From contig JBFGUI010000001.1 of the NCBI GenBank assembly GCA_041565695.1, forward strand, positions 1 through 51,675: a stretch of DNA of 51,675 nucleotides, in the 5' to 3' direction. The number at the start of each line of letters is the position of its first letter. Position 1 is the first letter of the stretch. The notes under the pieces were generated by a model. It did no database searches. It worked only from the letters and a program-made list of their open reading frames with translations, and had not been told where the DNA came from. Source of the stretch: Pelagibius sp041565695 (GTDB lineage: Bacteria > Pseudomonadota > Alphaproteobacteria > Kiloniellales > Kiloniellaceae). A program made the position numbers and the translations under genes. Shown here in pieces: positions 34,992-42,777 of this stretch.

Positions 34992-35216
34992 GCCGCGGTC
35001 TCCCTCGTGGCGGTCTGCCGGGGCGACTATGGCACAGCCGGGCTGGCGGTGTCACCGGGCGGATTTCCGGGGTCAGCCGCACCCCCGCAGCGCCTCAGAA
35101 TGTTTCATTTCCGGCTGATCATGCTCTAAGTTGCCGCTGAACGGCCGGCCAAGACCCCGCCAAGGGGCGGAAACGGCAGAACGGAGTCCGCCGGACCCGG
35201 CCGGTGGCGAGGGGCA

Positions 35217-37925
35217 ATGGAACCGAACCTCTTCAAGTATGTCTGGCGGCACAGCCGCGCCGAGCAGGTGGTCATACTGCTGCTGGTGCTGCTGTCGCTG
35301 CCGTTCTACTACCTCTCGCTGAACCTGCCCAAGCAGATTGTCAACGAGGGCATCCAGGGCCAGGGCTTCGAGGGGCCGGGATCGACGCAGCCCTTTCTGG
35401 CCTTCGATCTGCCCTACGCGGAGCAGATCTTCGGCGCACCGATGCAGCTGTTTGATGGCTTTTCGCTGGAACAGCAGGACATGCTGCTGGCGCTCAGCTT
35501 CACCTTCCTGTCCCTGGTGATCGTCAACGGCGGCTTCAAGCTGTTCATCAACACGCGCAAGGGGCGCATGGGAGAGCGCATGCTGCGCCGCCTGCGCTAC
35601 GAGCTGGGCGATCGCATCCTGCGCTTCCCGCTGCCGTATTTGAAGCGAACGAAGCCCTCCGAGATGGCGACCATGATCAAGGACGAGGTGGAGCCGCTCG
35701 GCGGCTTCATCGGCGATGCCTTCGCAACGCCCGTTTTTCTCGGTGGGCAGGCGGCCACGGCGCTCCTGTTCATCATGGTGCAGTCGGTCTGGCTCGGCCT
35801 CGTGGCGGCCGCCGTGGTGCTGTTCCAGTCCTTCCTGATTCCCCGCCTGCGCCGGCGCATCCTGGTGCTCGGCCGCGAACGCCAGCTGACCGCGCGCCAG
35901 CTCGCCGGGCGCATCGGCGAGCTCATCGACGGCGGCATCGAGGTCCAGGCGCACGACGCCACCAACTACGAGCGCGCCGACCTGGCCGCGCGCCTCGGGC
36001 GCATCTTCAGGATCCGCTACGAAATCTATCAGAGGAAGTTTTTTGTAAAATTTCTCAACAACTTCCTGGCTCAGCTGACACCCTTTGTGTTCTATGCCGG
36101 CGGCGGTCTTCTGGCCATCTCCGGCCACCTCGACATTGGTGCCCTGGTGGCGGTGATCGCCGCCTACAAGGACCTGCCGACGCCGATCAAGGAGCTGATT
36201 GACTGGGATCAGCAGCGCCTGGACGTGCAGATCAAGTACGAGCAGGTGATCAGCCAGTTCCAGCCGCCGCAGCTCATCGATCCGGCGCAGCAGGCGCCCG
36301 ACAACGACGCCGGACCGCCGCTGCAGGGGGACATCGTGGCCTCCGCCCTGACCTTGCTGGACGAAACCGATCAGCCGCTGGTGCGCGCCGTCAACTTCTC
36401 CATCGGCGTATCCGAGCACGTCGCCGTGGTCGGACCCAGCGGCAGCGGCATGGAGCAGCTGAGCTTCCTGCTGGCTGGCCTGGTGTCGCCGAGCTCCGGC
36501 TCGCTGCGCATCGGCGGACGGGACATCGAGCGCCTGCCGAGCGCCGTCACCGGCCGGCGCATCACCTATGTCGGGCCCAACGCCTACCTCTTCGGCGGAT
36601 CGCTGCGCGACAACCTTCTCTACGGCCTGAAGCACCGCCCGGTGCGCCCGGCCGAGCCGGGCGCGGCGGTCAGCCCGGAGGATATCGACGAGGCACGGCG
36701 CGCCGGCAACCCGGACTTCGACGTCAACGCGGACTGGATCGACTACGAGGCGGCCGGTGCCAGCGGCGCGAACGACATCAATGCCAGGCTGCTGGAGGTT
36801 CTCGGGTTGGTCGATCTGAAGAGCGATGCCTATCGCTTCGGCCTCGGCGGCACCATCGACCCCGAGCAGCGGCCCGATATGACCGAAGGAGTACTGAAAG
36901 CCCGCGCGGCACTGATCGATCGGCTGGCCAGCAGCGGCAACGACGACCTGGTGGTGCGCTTCGCGGAGGACAGCTACAACAACAACGCCAGCGTGGCGGA
37001 GAACCTGCTGTTCGGGACGCCGCGGGTGCCCGAGTTCGCGTCCAAGGCGCTGGCTAAGAACGACGCCGTGGCCCGGGTGCTGGCGGCCATCGAGTTGACC
37101 GACGCCTTCATCGGCATGGGCGTCACCATCGCCAAGACCATGGTCGAGATCTTTGCCGACCTGCCGCCCGGCCATCCCTTCTTCGAGCAGTTCAGCTTCA
37201 TCAGCGACGACGACCTGCCGGAGTTCCGCACCATCGTGACCCGGGTGGAGAGTGCCGGCACCGGGGCCCTCGACCGGCCCGCCCGGGAGCTGCTGCTCGG
37301 ACTGCCGTTCAACTACGTGGAGGCGCGCCACCGCCTCGGGCTGATCGACGAAGCCATGGCCGAGCGCCTGGTCGCGGCGCGCCACAGCCTGGCCGAGCAC
37401 CTGGCGGAGGAGGCGCCCGAGGCGGTTGAGTTCTATCGCGCCGACGCCTACAACGCCGCGGCCTCCCTGCAGGACAACATCCTTTTCGGGCGCCTCGCCT
37501 TCGGAAAGGCCGGCGCCGAGCAGATCATCGGCGACACCCTGAGCGAGCTGCTCGACGACCTGGGGCTGCGCGAGACGGTGATCGAGGTCGGGCTCGACTA
37601 CAACGTCGGAGTCGCCGGTTTGCGGCTGAGCGCCGTGCAGCGCCAGAAGCTCGCCCTGGCCCGGGCGCTGCTGAAGCGGCCGGACGTCCTGGTGATCAAC
37701 GAGGCCGCCTCGGTGCTGGACGGCGCCGGGCAGGCCCGCCTGGTTGAGCGGATCCTCGATCTGCGCGAAGGCAAGGGCGTGATCTGGGCTCTGCAGCGGC
37801 CGGAGCTGGCGGCGCAGTTCGACACCATTCTCGTGATGAGCGACGGTCGCCTCGTCGAGCAGGGCAGCTACGGTGACCTGACGCAACGGGACTCGGCCTT
37901 CAAGGGTCTGGTCGCAGCAGAGTAG
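35217..37925 (+). CDS. Aberrant ABC exporter: intact membrane domain, degenerate and expanded ATPase domain
   Basis: 902 residues against about 580-620 for a usual half-exporter. Membrane domain 1-330 with a six-helix type 1 fold (TMs about 18-36, 90-112, 175-200, 285-315), and an unusual N-terminal loop of about 50 residues. The ATPase domain begins about 370. The Walker A position reads GPSGSGME (406-413), with Met412 in place of Lys and Glu413 in place of Ser/Thr. The signature is LSAVQ (804-808) instead of LSGGQ, Walker B VLVINEA has Asn828 for Asp, and the H-loop position is Gln860. About 330 residues (472-800) lie between the Q-loop region and the signature; they repeat S-x-x-(D/E)-N-(L/I)-L-(F/Y)-G at 462-470, 592-600 and 750-758. 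Likely a non-hydrolysing or regulated exporter. GAGGGG precedes the ATG. Confidence 0.9.
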   Translation: MEPNLFKYVWRHSRAEQVVILLLVLLSLPFYYLSLNLPKQIVNEGIQGQGFEGPGSTQPFLAFDLPYAEQIFGAPMQLFDGFSLEQQDMLLALSFTFLSLVIVNGGFKLFINTRKGRMGERMLRRLRYELGDRILRFPLPYLKRTKPSEMATMIKDEVEPLGGFIGDAFATPVFLGGQAATALLFIMVQSVWLGLVAAAVVLFQSFLIPRLRRRILVLGRERQLTARQLAGRIGELIDGGIEVQAHDATNYERADLAARLGRIFRIRYEIYQRKFFVKFLNNFLAQLTPFVFYAGGGLLAISGHLDIGALVAVIAAYKDLPTPIKELIDWDQQRLDVQIKYEQVISQFQPPQLIDPAQQAPDNDAGPPLQGDIVASALTLLDETDQPLVRAVNFSIGVSEHVAVVGPSGSGMEQLSFLLAGLVSPSSGSLRIGGRDIERLPSAVTGRRITYVGPNAYLFGGSLRDNLLYGLKHRPVRPAEPGAAVSPEDIDEARRAGNPDFDVNADWIDYEAAGASGANDINARLLEVLGLVDLKSDAYRFGLGGTIDPEQRPDMTEGVLKARAALIDRLASSGNDDLVVRFAEDSYNNNASVAENLLFGTPRVPEFASKALAKNDAVARVLAAIELTDAFIGMGVTIAKTMVEIFADLPPGHPFFEQFSFISDDDLPEFRTIVTRVESAGTGALDRPARELLLGLPFNYVEARHRLGLIDEAMAERLVAARHSLAEHLAEEAPEAVEFYRADAYNAAASLQDNILFGRLAFGKAGAEQIIGDTLSELLDDLGLRETVIEVGLDYNVGVAGLRLSAVQRQKLALARALLKRPDVLVINEAASVLDGAGQARLVERILDLREGKGVIWALQRPELAAQFDTILVMSDGRLVEQGSYGDLTQRDSAFKGLVAAE

Positions 37926-37996
37926 GAAGGGGCCATGGGCAGGCAGATCGCCAGGCAGCGCGGCGCAGCAACAGCGAAGACGAGAGGGAGCCGGGC

Positions 37997-38446
37997 ATGA
38001 GCATCGACCAAGAGGTGGAAATCCTGCGGCGCATTCCGATCTTTGCGCAGATCGACCCGGCAAAGCTAAAACTCATGGCCTTCGCCAGCGAAAGGGTGAC
38101 CTACAAACCCGGGCAGATCCTGTTCAAACAGGGTGAGCAGGGCGACTGCGCCTTCATCGTGCTGAAGGGCACTGCCGACATCCTGATCGACGGCAACGGC
38201 GAGCAGCTGCGCGTCGCCTCGCTGTCGGAGAACGAGATCATCGGCGAGATCGCCATCCTCTGCGACATCCCGCGCACCGCCACGGTGCAGGCGGCCACCG
38301 AGCTGACGACCCTGAGGATTACCGCCGATCTTTTCTTCCGCATGCTGATGGATTTCCCGGAGATGGGGGTCGAGGTAATGCGCGTCCTGGCGCACCGCTT
38401 GGAGCAGACCACCGACCAGCTGCGCCGGGCCCAGGCCGGCCACTGA
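37997..38446 (+). CDS. Stand-alone cyclic-nucleotide-binding domain protein
   Basis: 149 residues, only a cNMP-binding beta-barrel plus C-terminal helix; no helix-turn-helix, so not a Crp/Fnr-type transcription factor. The phosphate-binding cassette is IIGEIAILCDIPRTATV with Gly83, Glu84, Arg93 and Thr94, which suits cAMP binding (Arg for the phosphate, Glu for the ribose 2'-OH). Gly-rich FIVLKGTADILIDG is the usual turn. It starts 71 nt after the ABC gene with GAGGGAG upstream and is almost certainly in the same operon. Inferred role: it could report cAMP to the transporter or a partner. Confidence 0.9.
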   Translation: MSIDQEVEILRRIPIFAQIDPAKLKLMAFASERVTYKPGQILFKQGEQGDCAFIVLKGTADILIDGNGEQLRVASLSENEIIGEIAILCDIPRTATVQAATELTTLRITADLFFRMLMDFPEMGVEVMRVLAHRLEQTTDQLRRAQAGH

Positions 38447-38504
38447 ACGGGGGGATTTCCTTGCCCCAACCCCTTTCCCGGCTGCGCCGCCGGCGGCACG
38501 CCCC

Positions 38505-38999
38505 ATGAGCCGGCTCGACAGCTTCCTGCGGCGCCTGCTGGCTCAGCGCGGCTGCCTTAATGACGCGGTGGCACTGGTCGGCGACCGGCCCGGGCCCGTC
38601 TTCGAACTCGGCCTCGGTAACGGGCGCACCTACGACCACCTGCGCGAACTCTGCCCCCAGCGCGAGATCTTCGTGTTCGAGCGCCAGGTCTCCGCCCATC
38701 CCGATTGCGTTCCGGATGCGGAACATTTGTTTGAGGGGGAACTGGCGGACACCCTGGCGGCGGCCGGCCCGCGCTTTGCCGGCAAGGTCGTCCTGGTCCA
38801 TGCGGACCTTGGCAGCGGCCAGGCCGGGCGGGACGCGCAGACCGCCACCCTGGTTTCGGCCCGCCTGCCGGCCTTCCTCGCGCCGGGCGCAGTTATCGTT
38901 TCGGACCAGAAACTATCTCTGTCGGCGGCCGAAGCGCTGCCGCTGCCGGTAGACGTACAGCCCGGGCGCTATTTCATGTACCGCTGGCCGGAAGCCTGA
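38505..38999 (+). CDS. Small class I SAM-dependent methyltransferase
   Basis: 164 residues. The SAM-binding motif I is VFELGLGNGRTYDHL (32-46), with a following acidic FVFERQ for the ribose, and VVLVHADLGSG further on. It is short and lacks an obvious substrate-recognition domain, so it may act with a partner or on a small molecule. It lies 58 nt after the CNB gene on the same strand, third in the ABC operon, and is convergent with xthA. A glycan or lipid methyl transfer would fit the neighbourhood, but that is inference. Confidence 0.83.
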   Translation: MSRLDSFLRRLLAQRGCLNDAVALVGDRPGPVFELGLGNGRTYDHLRELCPQREIFVFERQVSAHPDCVPDAEHLFEGELADTLAAAGPRFAGKVVLVHADLGSGQAGRDAQTATLVSARLPAFLAPGAVIVSDQKLSLSAAEALPLPVDVQPGRYFMYRWPEA

Positions 39000-39044
39000 G
39001 GTTCCTGGCGCAGAATCGGTACGCACGTACTTTCCGCTGCGAAA

Positions 39045-39836
39045 TCATTTCAGGTCCAAAACGACCGGGACATGGTCCGAGGGCTTCTCCCAGGTCCGGG
39101 TTTCGCGGACGATCTGAAGGGCTTTCAGACGCTTACGCAGAGGCGGGGTGACCAGTACGTGGTCCAGGCGCCAGCCGTAGTCCTTGGCGAAAGCCTGCGG
39201 AAAGCGATAGCCCCACCAGGTGTAAAGTGGTTCCGGTTCCGGAATGAATCTGCGCGCTACGTCGATCAGCTCGCCGGCCGCCCAGAGCCGGGCCATGTGT
39301 TCGGCCTCCACCTCGGTGTGGCCGACGTTGCGGCGCAAGCGCTTGTGATTCCACACATCGTGCTCAAGCGGCGCCACGTTGAGGTCGCCGACGATCACCG
39401 CCTTGCGCTCGGCGATCCGCTCGGCCCGGGCCCAGGCCGCCATCTCGCTGAGAAACTGCAGCTTGTGGGCGAACTTGTCATTTCGTTCCGGATCCGGAAT
39501 ATCGCCGCCGGCCGGGACATAGAAGTTGTGCAGCTCGATGCCGCCCACGCTGACAGCGGCATGGCGGCAGTCGTCGCGGTCGCACCAGGTCTCCCGCCGC
39601 GGTGCGGTGAGCCGGCGGCGCGACAGAATGGCGACCCCGTTGTAGCCTTTCTGCCCGTGCACAACCGTGTGCGGATAGCCGAAGGCCTGGACCTTCTCCA
39701 GCGGGAAGTCGTCGCTGGCCACCTTGATCTCCTGCAGGCAGAGCACGTCCGGCTGATAGAGTTCGGTGAAGCGCTTCAGATGGTCGAGACGCTGCCGCAC
39801 GGAATTGACGTTCCAGCTGGCGATCCTGAGAGGCAT
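39045..39836 (-). CDS. xthA: Exodeoxyribonuclease III (AP endonuclease family)
   Basis: 263 residues from the ATG at 39836, where GGAG sits at the right spacing and the first conserved strand MPLRIASWNVNSVR starts. Catalytic pieces: WNVNSVR, CLQEIKV (Glu metal ligand), HNFYVPAGG, GDLNVAP (Asp/Asn), TWWGYRF, WRLDHVL and PSDHVPV (His). Repairs abasic sites and 3' blocks in base-excision repair. The open frame reaches 40208 but that extension is not conserved. It lies downstream of a 453-nt structured gap. Confidence 0.95.
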   Translation of the reverse strand: MPLRIASWNVNSVRQRLDHLKRFTELYQPDVLCLQEIKVASDDFPLEKVQAFGYPHTVVHGQKGYNGVAILSRRRLTAPRRETWCDRDDCRHAAVSVGGIELHNFYVPAGGDIPDPERNDKFAHKLQFLSEMAAWARAERIAERKAVIVGDLNVAPLEHDVWNHKRLRRNVGHTEVEAEHMARLWAAGELIDVARRFIPEPEPLYTWWGYRFPQAFAKDYGWRLDHVLVTPPLRKRLKALQIVRETRTWEKPSDHVPVVLDLK

Positions 39837-40289
39837 AGGGTCTCCGGAGGCGGAAAATCGAGTTGTTCCGTTTCGGGAATGAATATCTGAACTTCGTTTC
39901 GCTGAGGAAACGATATGTTCGGTCGAGCGCCAAGGTAGTGCTTTTGCGCTGAGGGTTGAAGCACCGCATGGCTGGCGGGGTGGAATTTTTCGGGGATGCG
40001 CCGACCCCCCACAGAGAGGAACGCCCGGTCGGGGGGGATCCGGGCGCTCCATTTCTCCGCGGAGAAGCGAAAGGAAGGCAGGGGAATGCATCCTTCCGCA
40101 GTGACCGGCCCCTTTGCGGGGTCGGCTCTTAGCACATAATTTAGGAGGGATTGTCGGCTTTACAATCTCACATCTTCGTGGGCGGGGCGAATTCAGCAAA
40201 ACCCTCAAAACACCAAGAAAAGTGCCGCTTTGCTTGGCGCTGCAGGGGCCCAGTTTGTTGGATTCTGCCGCTTTCGCCGACGTCGGCGC
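39837..40289. other. 453-nt GC-rich, highly structured gap between amidotransferase and xthA genes
   Basis: No convincing gene is seen on either strand. Inverted repeats, read in window coordinates: TCGTTTC-6 nt-GAAACGA (39894-39913, 58 bp before the xthA start), a 10-bp stem around 40020-40050 (AACGCCCGG with CCGGGCGCTC), a perfect palindrome TTCTCCGCGGAGAA (40053-40066), and CCGGCCCC-GGGGTCGG (40105-40125). On the minus strand TTGTAA and TAAATT near 40135-40165 form a possible sigma70 promoter with 16-nt spacing. A small structured RNA on the minus strand is possible. Short frames on plus starting near 40151 lie antisense to the amidotransferase gene. Confidence 0.5.
39894..39913. promoter_or_regulatory. 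Inverted repeat upstream of xthA
   Basis: TCGTTTC, a 6-nt loop GCTGAG and GAAACGA form a perfect 7-bp inverted repeat 58 bp before the xthA start on its coding strand. It could be an operator or a leader hairpin. It does not fit the alphaproteobacterial SOS box GTTC-N7-GTTC. Confidence 0.4.
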
Positions 40290-41108
40290 TCACGCCTGCC
40301 CCAGGGCAGCCAGCGGGAAGACGCCTACGCCTTCCCGGCCGACCGCGCGGGCCCGTACCGCCGCCCCGAAGGCCTCGAACAGCTGGCGCGAAAAGGCATT
40401 CTCCCAGGCCTTGTATTCCGGGTGCCACTGCACCGCGAGCGCAAAAGCCTTGGCGCCCTCGACGCTCACCGCCTCCGGCGTGCCGTCCTCCGCCGCGGCC
40501 TCGACGACGAGGCCTTCGGCCACGCGGTCCAGGGCCTGCCAGTGCAGCGAATTGACCATCAGCGGCCCCTCGATCCCGGCGGCCGCGGCCAGCGCCGCGA
40601 GCGCTCCGCCGGGGCGCAGTTCGACCGGATGCTTCGGCCCGTACTGCACGTCCAGCTCCGGGTGCTGCGGGCGGCGGTGGTCCATGCGGCCGGGCAGCTC
40701 GTGGACCCGGGCATGCAGGCTGCCGCCCAGCGCCACGTTGAGCTCCTGGAAGCCGCGGCAGATCGCCAGCAGCGGCACCCCCTCCTCCAGCGCCAGGCGA
40801 ATCAGCGCCAGGCTGGTCGCATCGCGCGCCGCATCGAAAGGCTCGGCCTCCGGGCTTTCCACCACGCCGTAGTGGCTCGGATGCACGTTCGACGGGCTGC
40901 CGGTCATCATGATGCCGTCGAGACGCCGGATCAGGCGCCGCAGCTCCACCAGGTCTTCGCCCAGGGAGGGGATCATCAGGGGCGCAACGCCGGCGCAGAT
41001 GGCCAGGGCGCGGACATACTTGTCGCCGACGGTATGAAACGGCTGACCGTCGACATCACGCACGCAGGCGGGCACGCCGACCAGCGGCAGGAGAGAGTGC
41101 TTCGTCAT
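40290..41108 (-). CDS. Class I glutamine amidotransferase / gamma-glutamyl-gamma-aminobutyrate hydrolase-like (PuuD family)
   Basis: 272 residues, peptidase C26. The nucleophile Cys is in the elbow LLAICRGFQELNVALGG, the catalytic His and Glu are in FALAVQWHPEYK, and MMTGSPSNVHPSHY is the family's glycine-rich block. Members hydrolyse gamma-glutamyl bonds, as in putrescine degradation, but no other puu genes are nearby. No signal peptide. The ATG at 41108 begins a typical PLVGVPACVRD strand. It is divergent from the fatty-acid-hydroxylase-like gene. Confidence 0.9.
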   Translation of the reverse strand: MTKHSLLPLVGVPACVRDVDGQPFHTVGDKYVRALAICAGVAPLMIPSLGEDLVELRRLIRRLDGIMMTGSPSNVHPSHYGVVESPEAEPFDAARDATSLALIRLALEEGVPLLAICRGFQELNVALGGSLHARVHELPGRMDHRRPQHPELDVQYGPKHPVELRPGGALAALAAAAGIEGPLMVNSLHWQALDRVAEGLVVEAAAEDGTPEAVSVEGAKAFALAVQWHPEYKAWENAFSRQLFEAFGAAVRARAVGREGVGVFPLAALGQA

Positions 41109-41233
41109 GGCTGCTTAGGTAGCGCCGCGCCGAAGCCCTGACAAGCGCCGCAAACGGCGGTCAGGGTTGCGCGCGGCGCCTGTCGCGCGGCTGTGACTTG
41201 CGGGCCACCGGGCCGCCTGCCATATGTCAGGCC

Positions 41234-42064
41234 ATGGTGACCGATCTGGAAGGCCTGCTGGCCTGGAAGGGGCTGGCCGTACTGCTTTGGCTGGCGGCCT
41301 TTTTTCTGGCAGAACGCTGGCGCCCGGCGGCCCGCCCGCGGCCGGCAGCGGCTCAGGGCGCGCCCGGCGGCTGGCACCGCCTCGCCCGCAATGTCGGGCT
41401 CTGGCTGGTGGTCTCGGCCCTCTCCCCCCTCATCGTCCTGCCGCTCACCTACTGGGCCAGCGGCCAGGCGCTCGACTGGCGACCCGCCTGGTGGCAGGGC
41501 GCCCCCGGCCTCGTCCTCGACATCCTTCTGCTCGATGTCCTGATCTACTGGTGGCACCGGGCCAACCACGAGGTGGCTGTCCTCTGGCGCTTTCACGAGG
41601 TCCATCACCTCGACCGATTCCTCGACACCACCTCGGCGCTGCGCTTCCACTTCGGCGAGGTGCTGCTCTCGGCCCTGGCGCGCGCCGGCGTCATCCTGCT
41701 GCTCGGCTTTCCCTTCGCCTCGGTGGTCGCCTTCGAGGTGCTGGTGATCTGTTCGGCGGTCTTCCATCACTCCAACCTGCGCCTCCCGGCGCGGCTGGAG
41801 CGGGTTCTCTCGCGGGTCGTGATCACGCCGTCGATCCACTGGGTGCATCACCACGCCGTGCGGTCCGACACGGATTCGAATTACGGCACCATCTTCAGTT
41901 TCTGGGACCCGCTGTTCGGCACCCGCAGCCCGACGGCGCGCGACCTGGAGATGGCGATCGGCACCGAAGGTCGCGCCGAAGAGGGCTTTCTCGACCTGCT
42001 GATCCATCCCTTCCGCCTCGCCAGCGGGCGGCCTCGGCAGCGCGCGCCGCGCGGCGAAGGGTGA
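41234..42064 (+). CDS. Fatty acid hydroxylase / sterol desaturase superfamily membrane protein
   Basis: 276 residues from the ATG at 41234. Diiron histidine motifs: WWHRANHEVAVLWRFHEVHHLD (HxxxH and HxxHH), AVFHHSN, and HWVHHHAV. Three to four transmembrane segments, one at the N-terminus (AVLLWLAAFFLA) and a pair around IVLPLTYWA and ILLLDVLIYWW. It hydroxylates or desaturates a lipid chain or sterol-like ring; the substrate cannot be read from sequence. It is convergent with lolA, with 35 bp between stops. Confidence 0.9.
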   Translation: MVTDLEGLLAWKGLAVLLWLAAFFLAERWRPAARPRPAAAQGAPGGWHRLARNVGLWLVVSALSPLIVLPLTYWASGQALDWRPAWWQGAPGLVLDILLLDVLIYWWHRANHEVAVLWRFHEVHHLDRFLDTTSALRFHFGEVLLSALARAGVILLLGFPFASVVAFEVLVICSAVFHHSNLRLPARLERVLSRVVITPSIHWVHHHAVRSDTDSNYGTIFSFWDPLFGTRSPTARDLEMAIGTEGRAEEGFLDLLIHPFRLASGRPRQRAPRGEG

Positions 42065-42082
42065 CGGCAGTCATGCCATCCT

Positions 42083-42100
42083 GAGCGCAAGCAAGCGCTC
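42083..42100. terminator. Hairpin between convergent hydroxylase and lolA genes
   Basis: GAGCGC-AAGCAA-GCGCTC is a 6-bp perfect stem in the 35-nt convergent gap and ends at the lolA stop codon. A bidirectional terminator is likely, although no strong T-run follows on either side. Confidence 0.35.
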
Positions 42101-42777
42101 TAGCGTTCCGGGTTCTTGTTGAAGACCTCGAGGTCGCTGTAGTCGAAGAGATCGGGATCGACCGCCTCTCCGTAGACCGGGTTGACCAGCGACACCTGTG
42201 TCTGCACCCCCTGGGCATCGACCACTTCCCATTTCTTGAGGCTGAGGGGATCGTCGCTGAAGACCAGCGTGACAGTGCCGCTGTCCGGCGCGTCGGGATC
42301 ATTGAGCGTGATGCGCAGGGTGCCCAGCGCCTCTTCGATGCCGACTATGTTGACGTTCTCGTCGAGGCGCACCTTCTCGCGGATCAGGAACCACAGCGGC
42401 GTCTCCCACAGCGGCAGGAAGGTCGCTTCCTTCAGCTGGCGGTCGTAGTAGAGCAGCGACAGTCCGTTGGCGATGATCAGCACCGGGGTCGGTGGATCGT
42501 AGTCGAAACGCATGTGCCCCGGGCGTTCGACCACGACTTCGCCTTCGGCATAGGCGCCGTTGGAGGAAATCTGCACGAAGCGCGCGCGCAGCGTCCTGAT
42601 GTCGTTGAGGTAGCGCTCGACCCGCGTGATCGCGGCGACGTCGTCGGGCGACAGGGCCGCTGTCTGGCCGCTGCCCTGTGCCGCGGCGCCCGTCGCTTCG
42701 CCCAGCGCCGCAACGCAGGCGCCCGCCAGCAGCACGCCCAGCAGGCGGCGCCGCAGATTGCTTTGGCGAGCGGTCAT
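42100..42777 (-). CDS. lolA: Outer-membrane lipoprotein carrier LolA
   Basis: Periplasmic chaperone that carries lipoproteins from LolCDE to the outer membrane. 225 residues. Signal peptide at 1-33 (basic RRRL, hydrophobic LLGVLLAGACVAALG, Ala-rich end). The body has the half-barrel pattern: YLNDIRTLRARFVQI, GEVVVERPGHMRFDYDPP, LLYYDRQLKEATFLPL and RITLNDPDAP. The start overlaps the ftsK stop (ATGA at 42774-42777), a common pairing in alphaproteobacteria. Confidence 0.94.
   Translation of the reverse strand: MTARQSNLRRRLLGVLLAGACVAALGEATGAAAQGSGQTAALSPDDVAAITRVERYLNDIRTLRARFVQISSNGAYAEGEVVVERPGHMRFDYDPPTPVLIIANGLSLLYYDRQLKEATFLPLWETPLWFLIREKVRLDENVNIVGIEEALGTLRITLNDPDAPDSGTVTLVFSDDPLSLKKWEVVDAQGVQTQVSLVNPVYGEAVDPDLFDYSDLEVFNKNPER

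Noticed and set aside
40151..40555. Plus-strand open frame with AGGAGG upstream in the xthA-amidotransferase gap
   Set aside because: Although AGGAGG is well placed for a TTG, the product has no conserved pattern and runs antisense into the amidotransferase gene.
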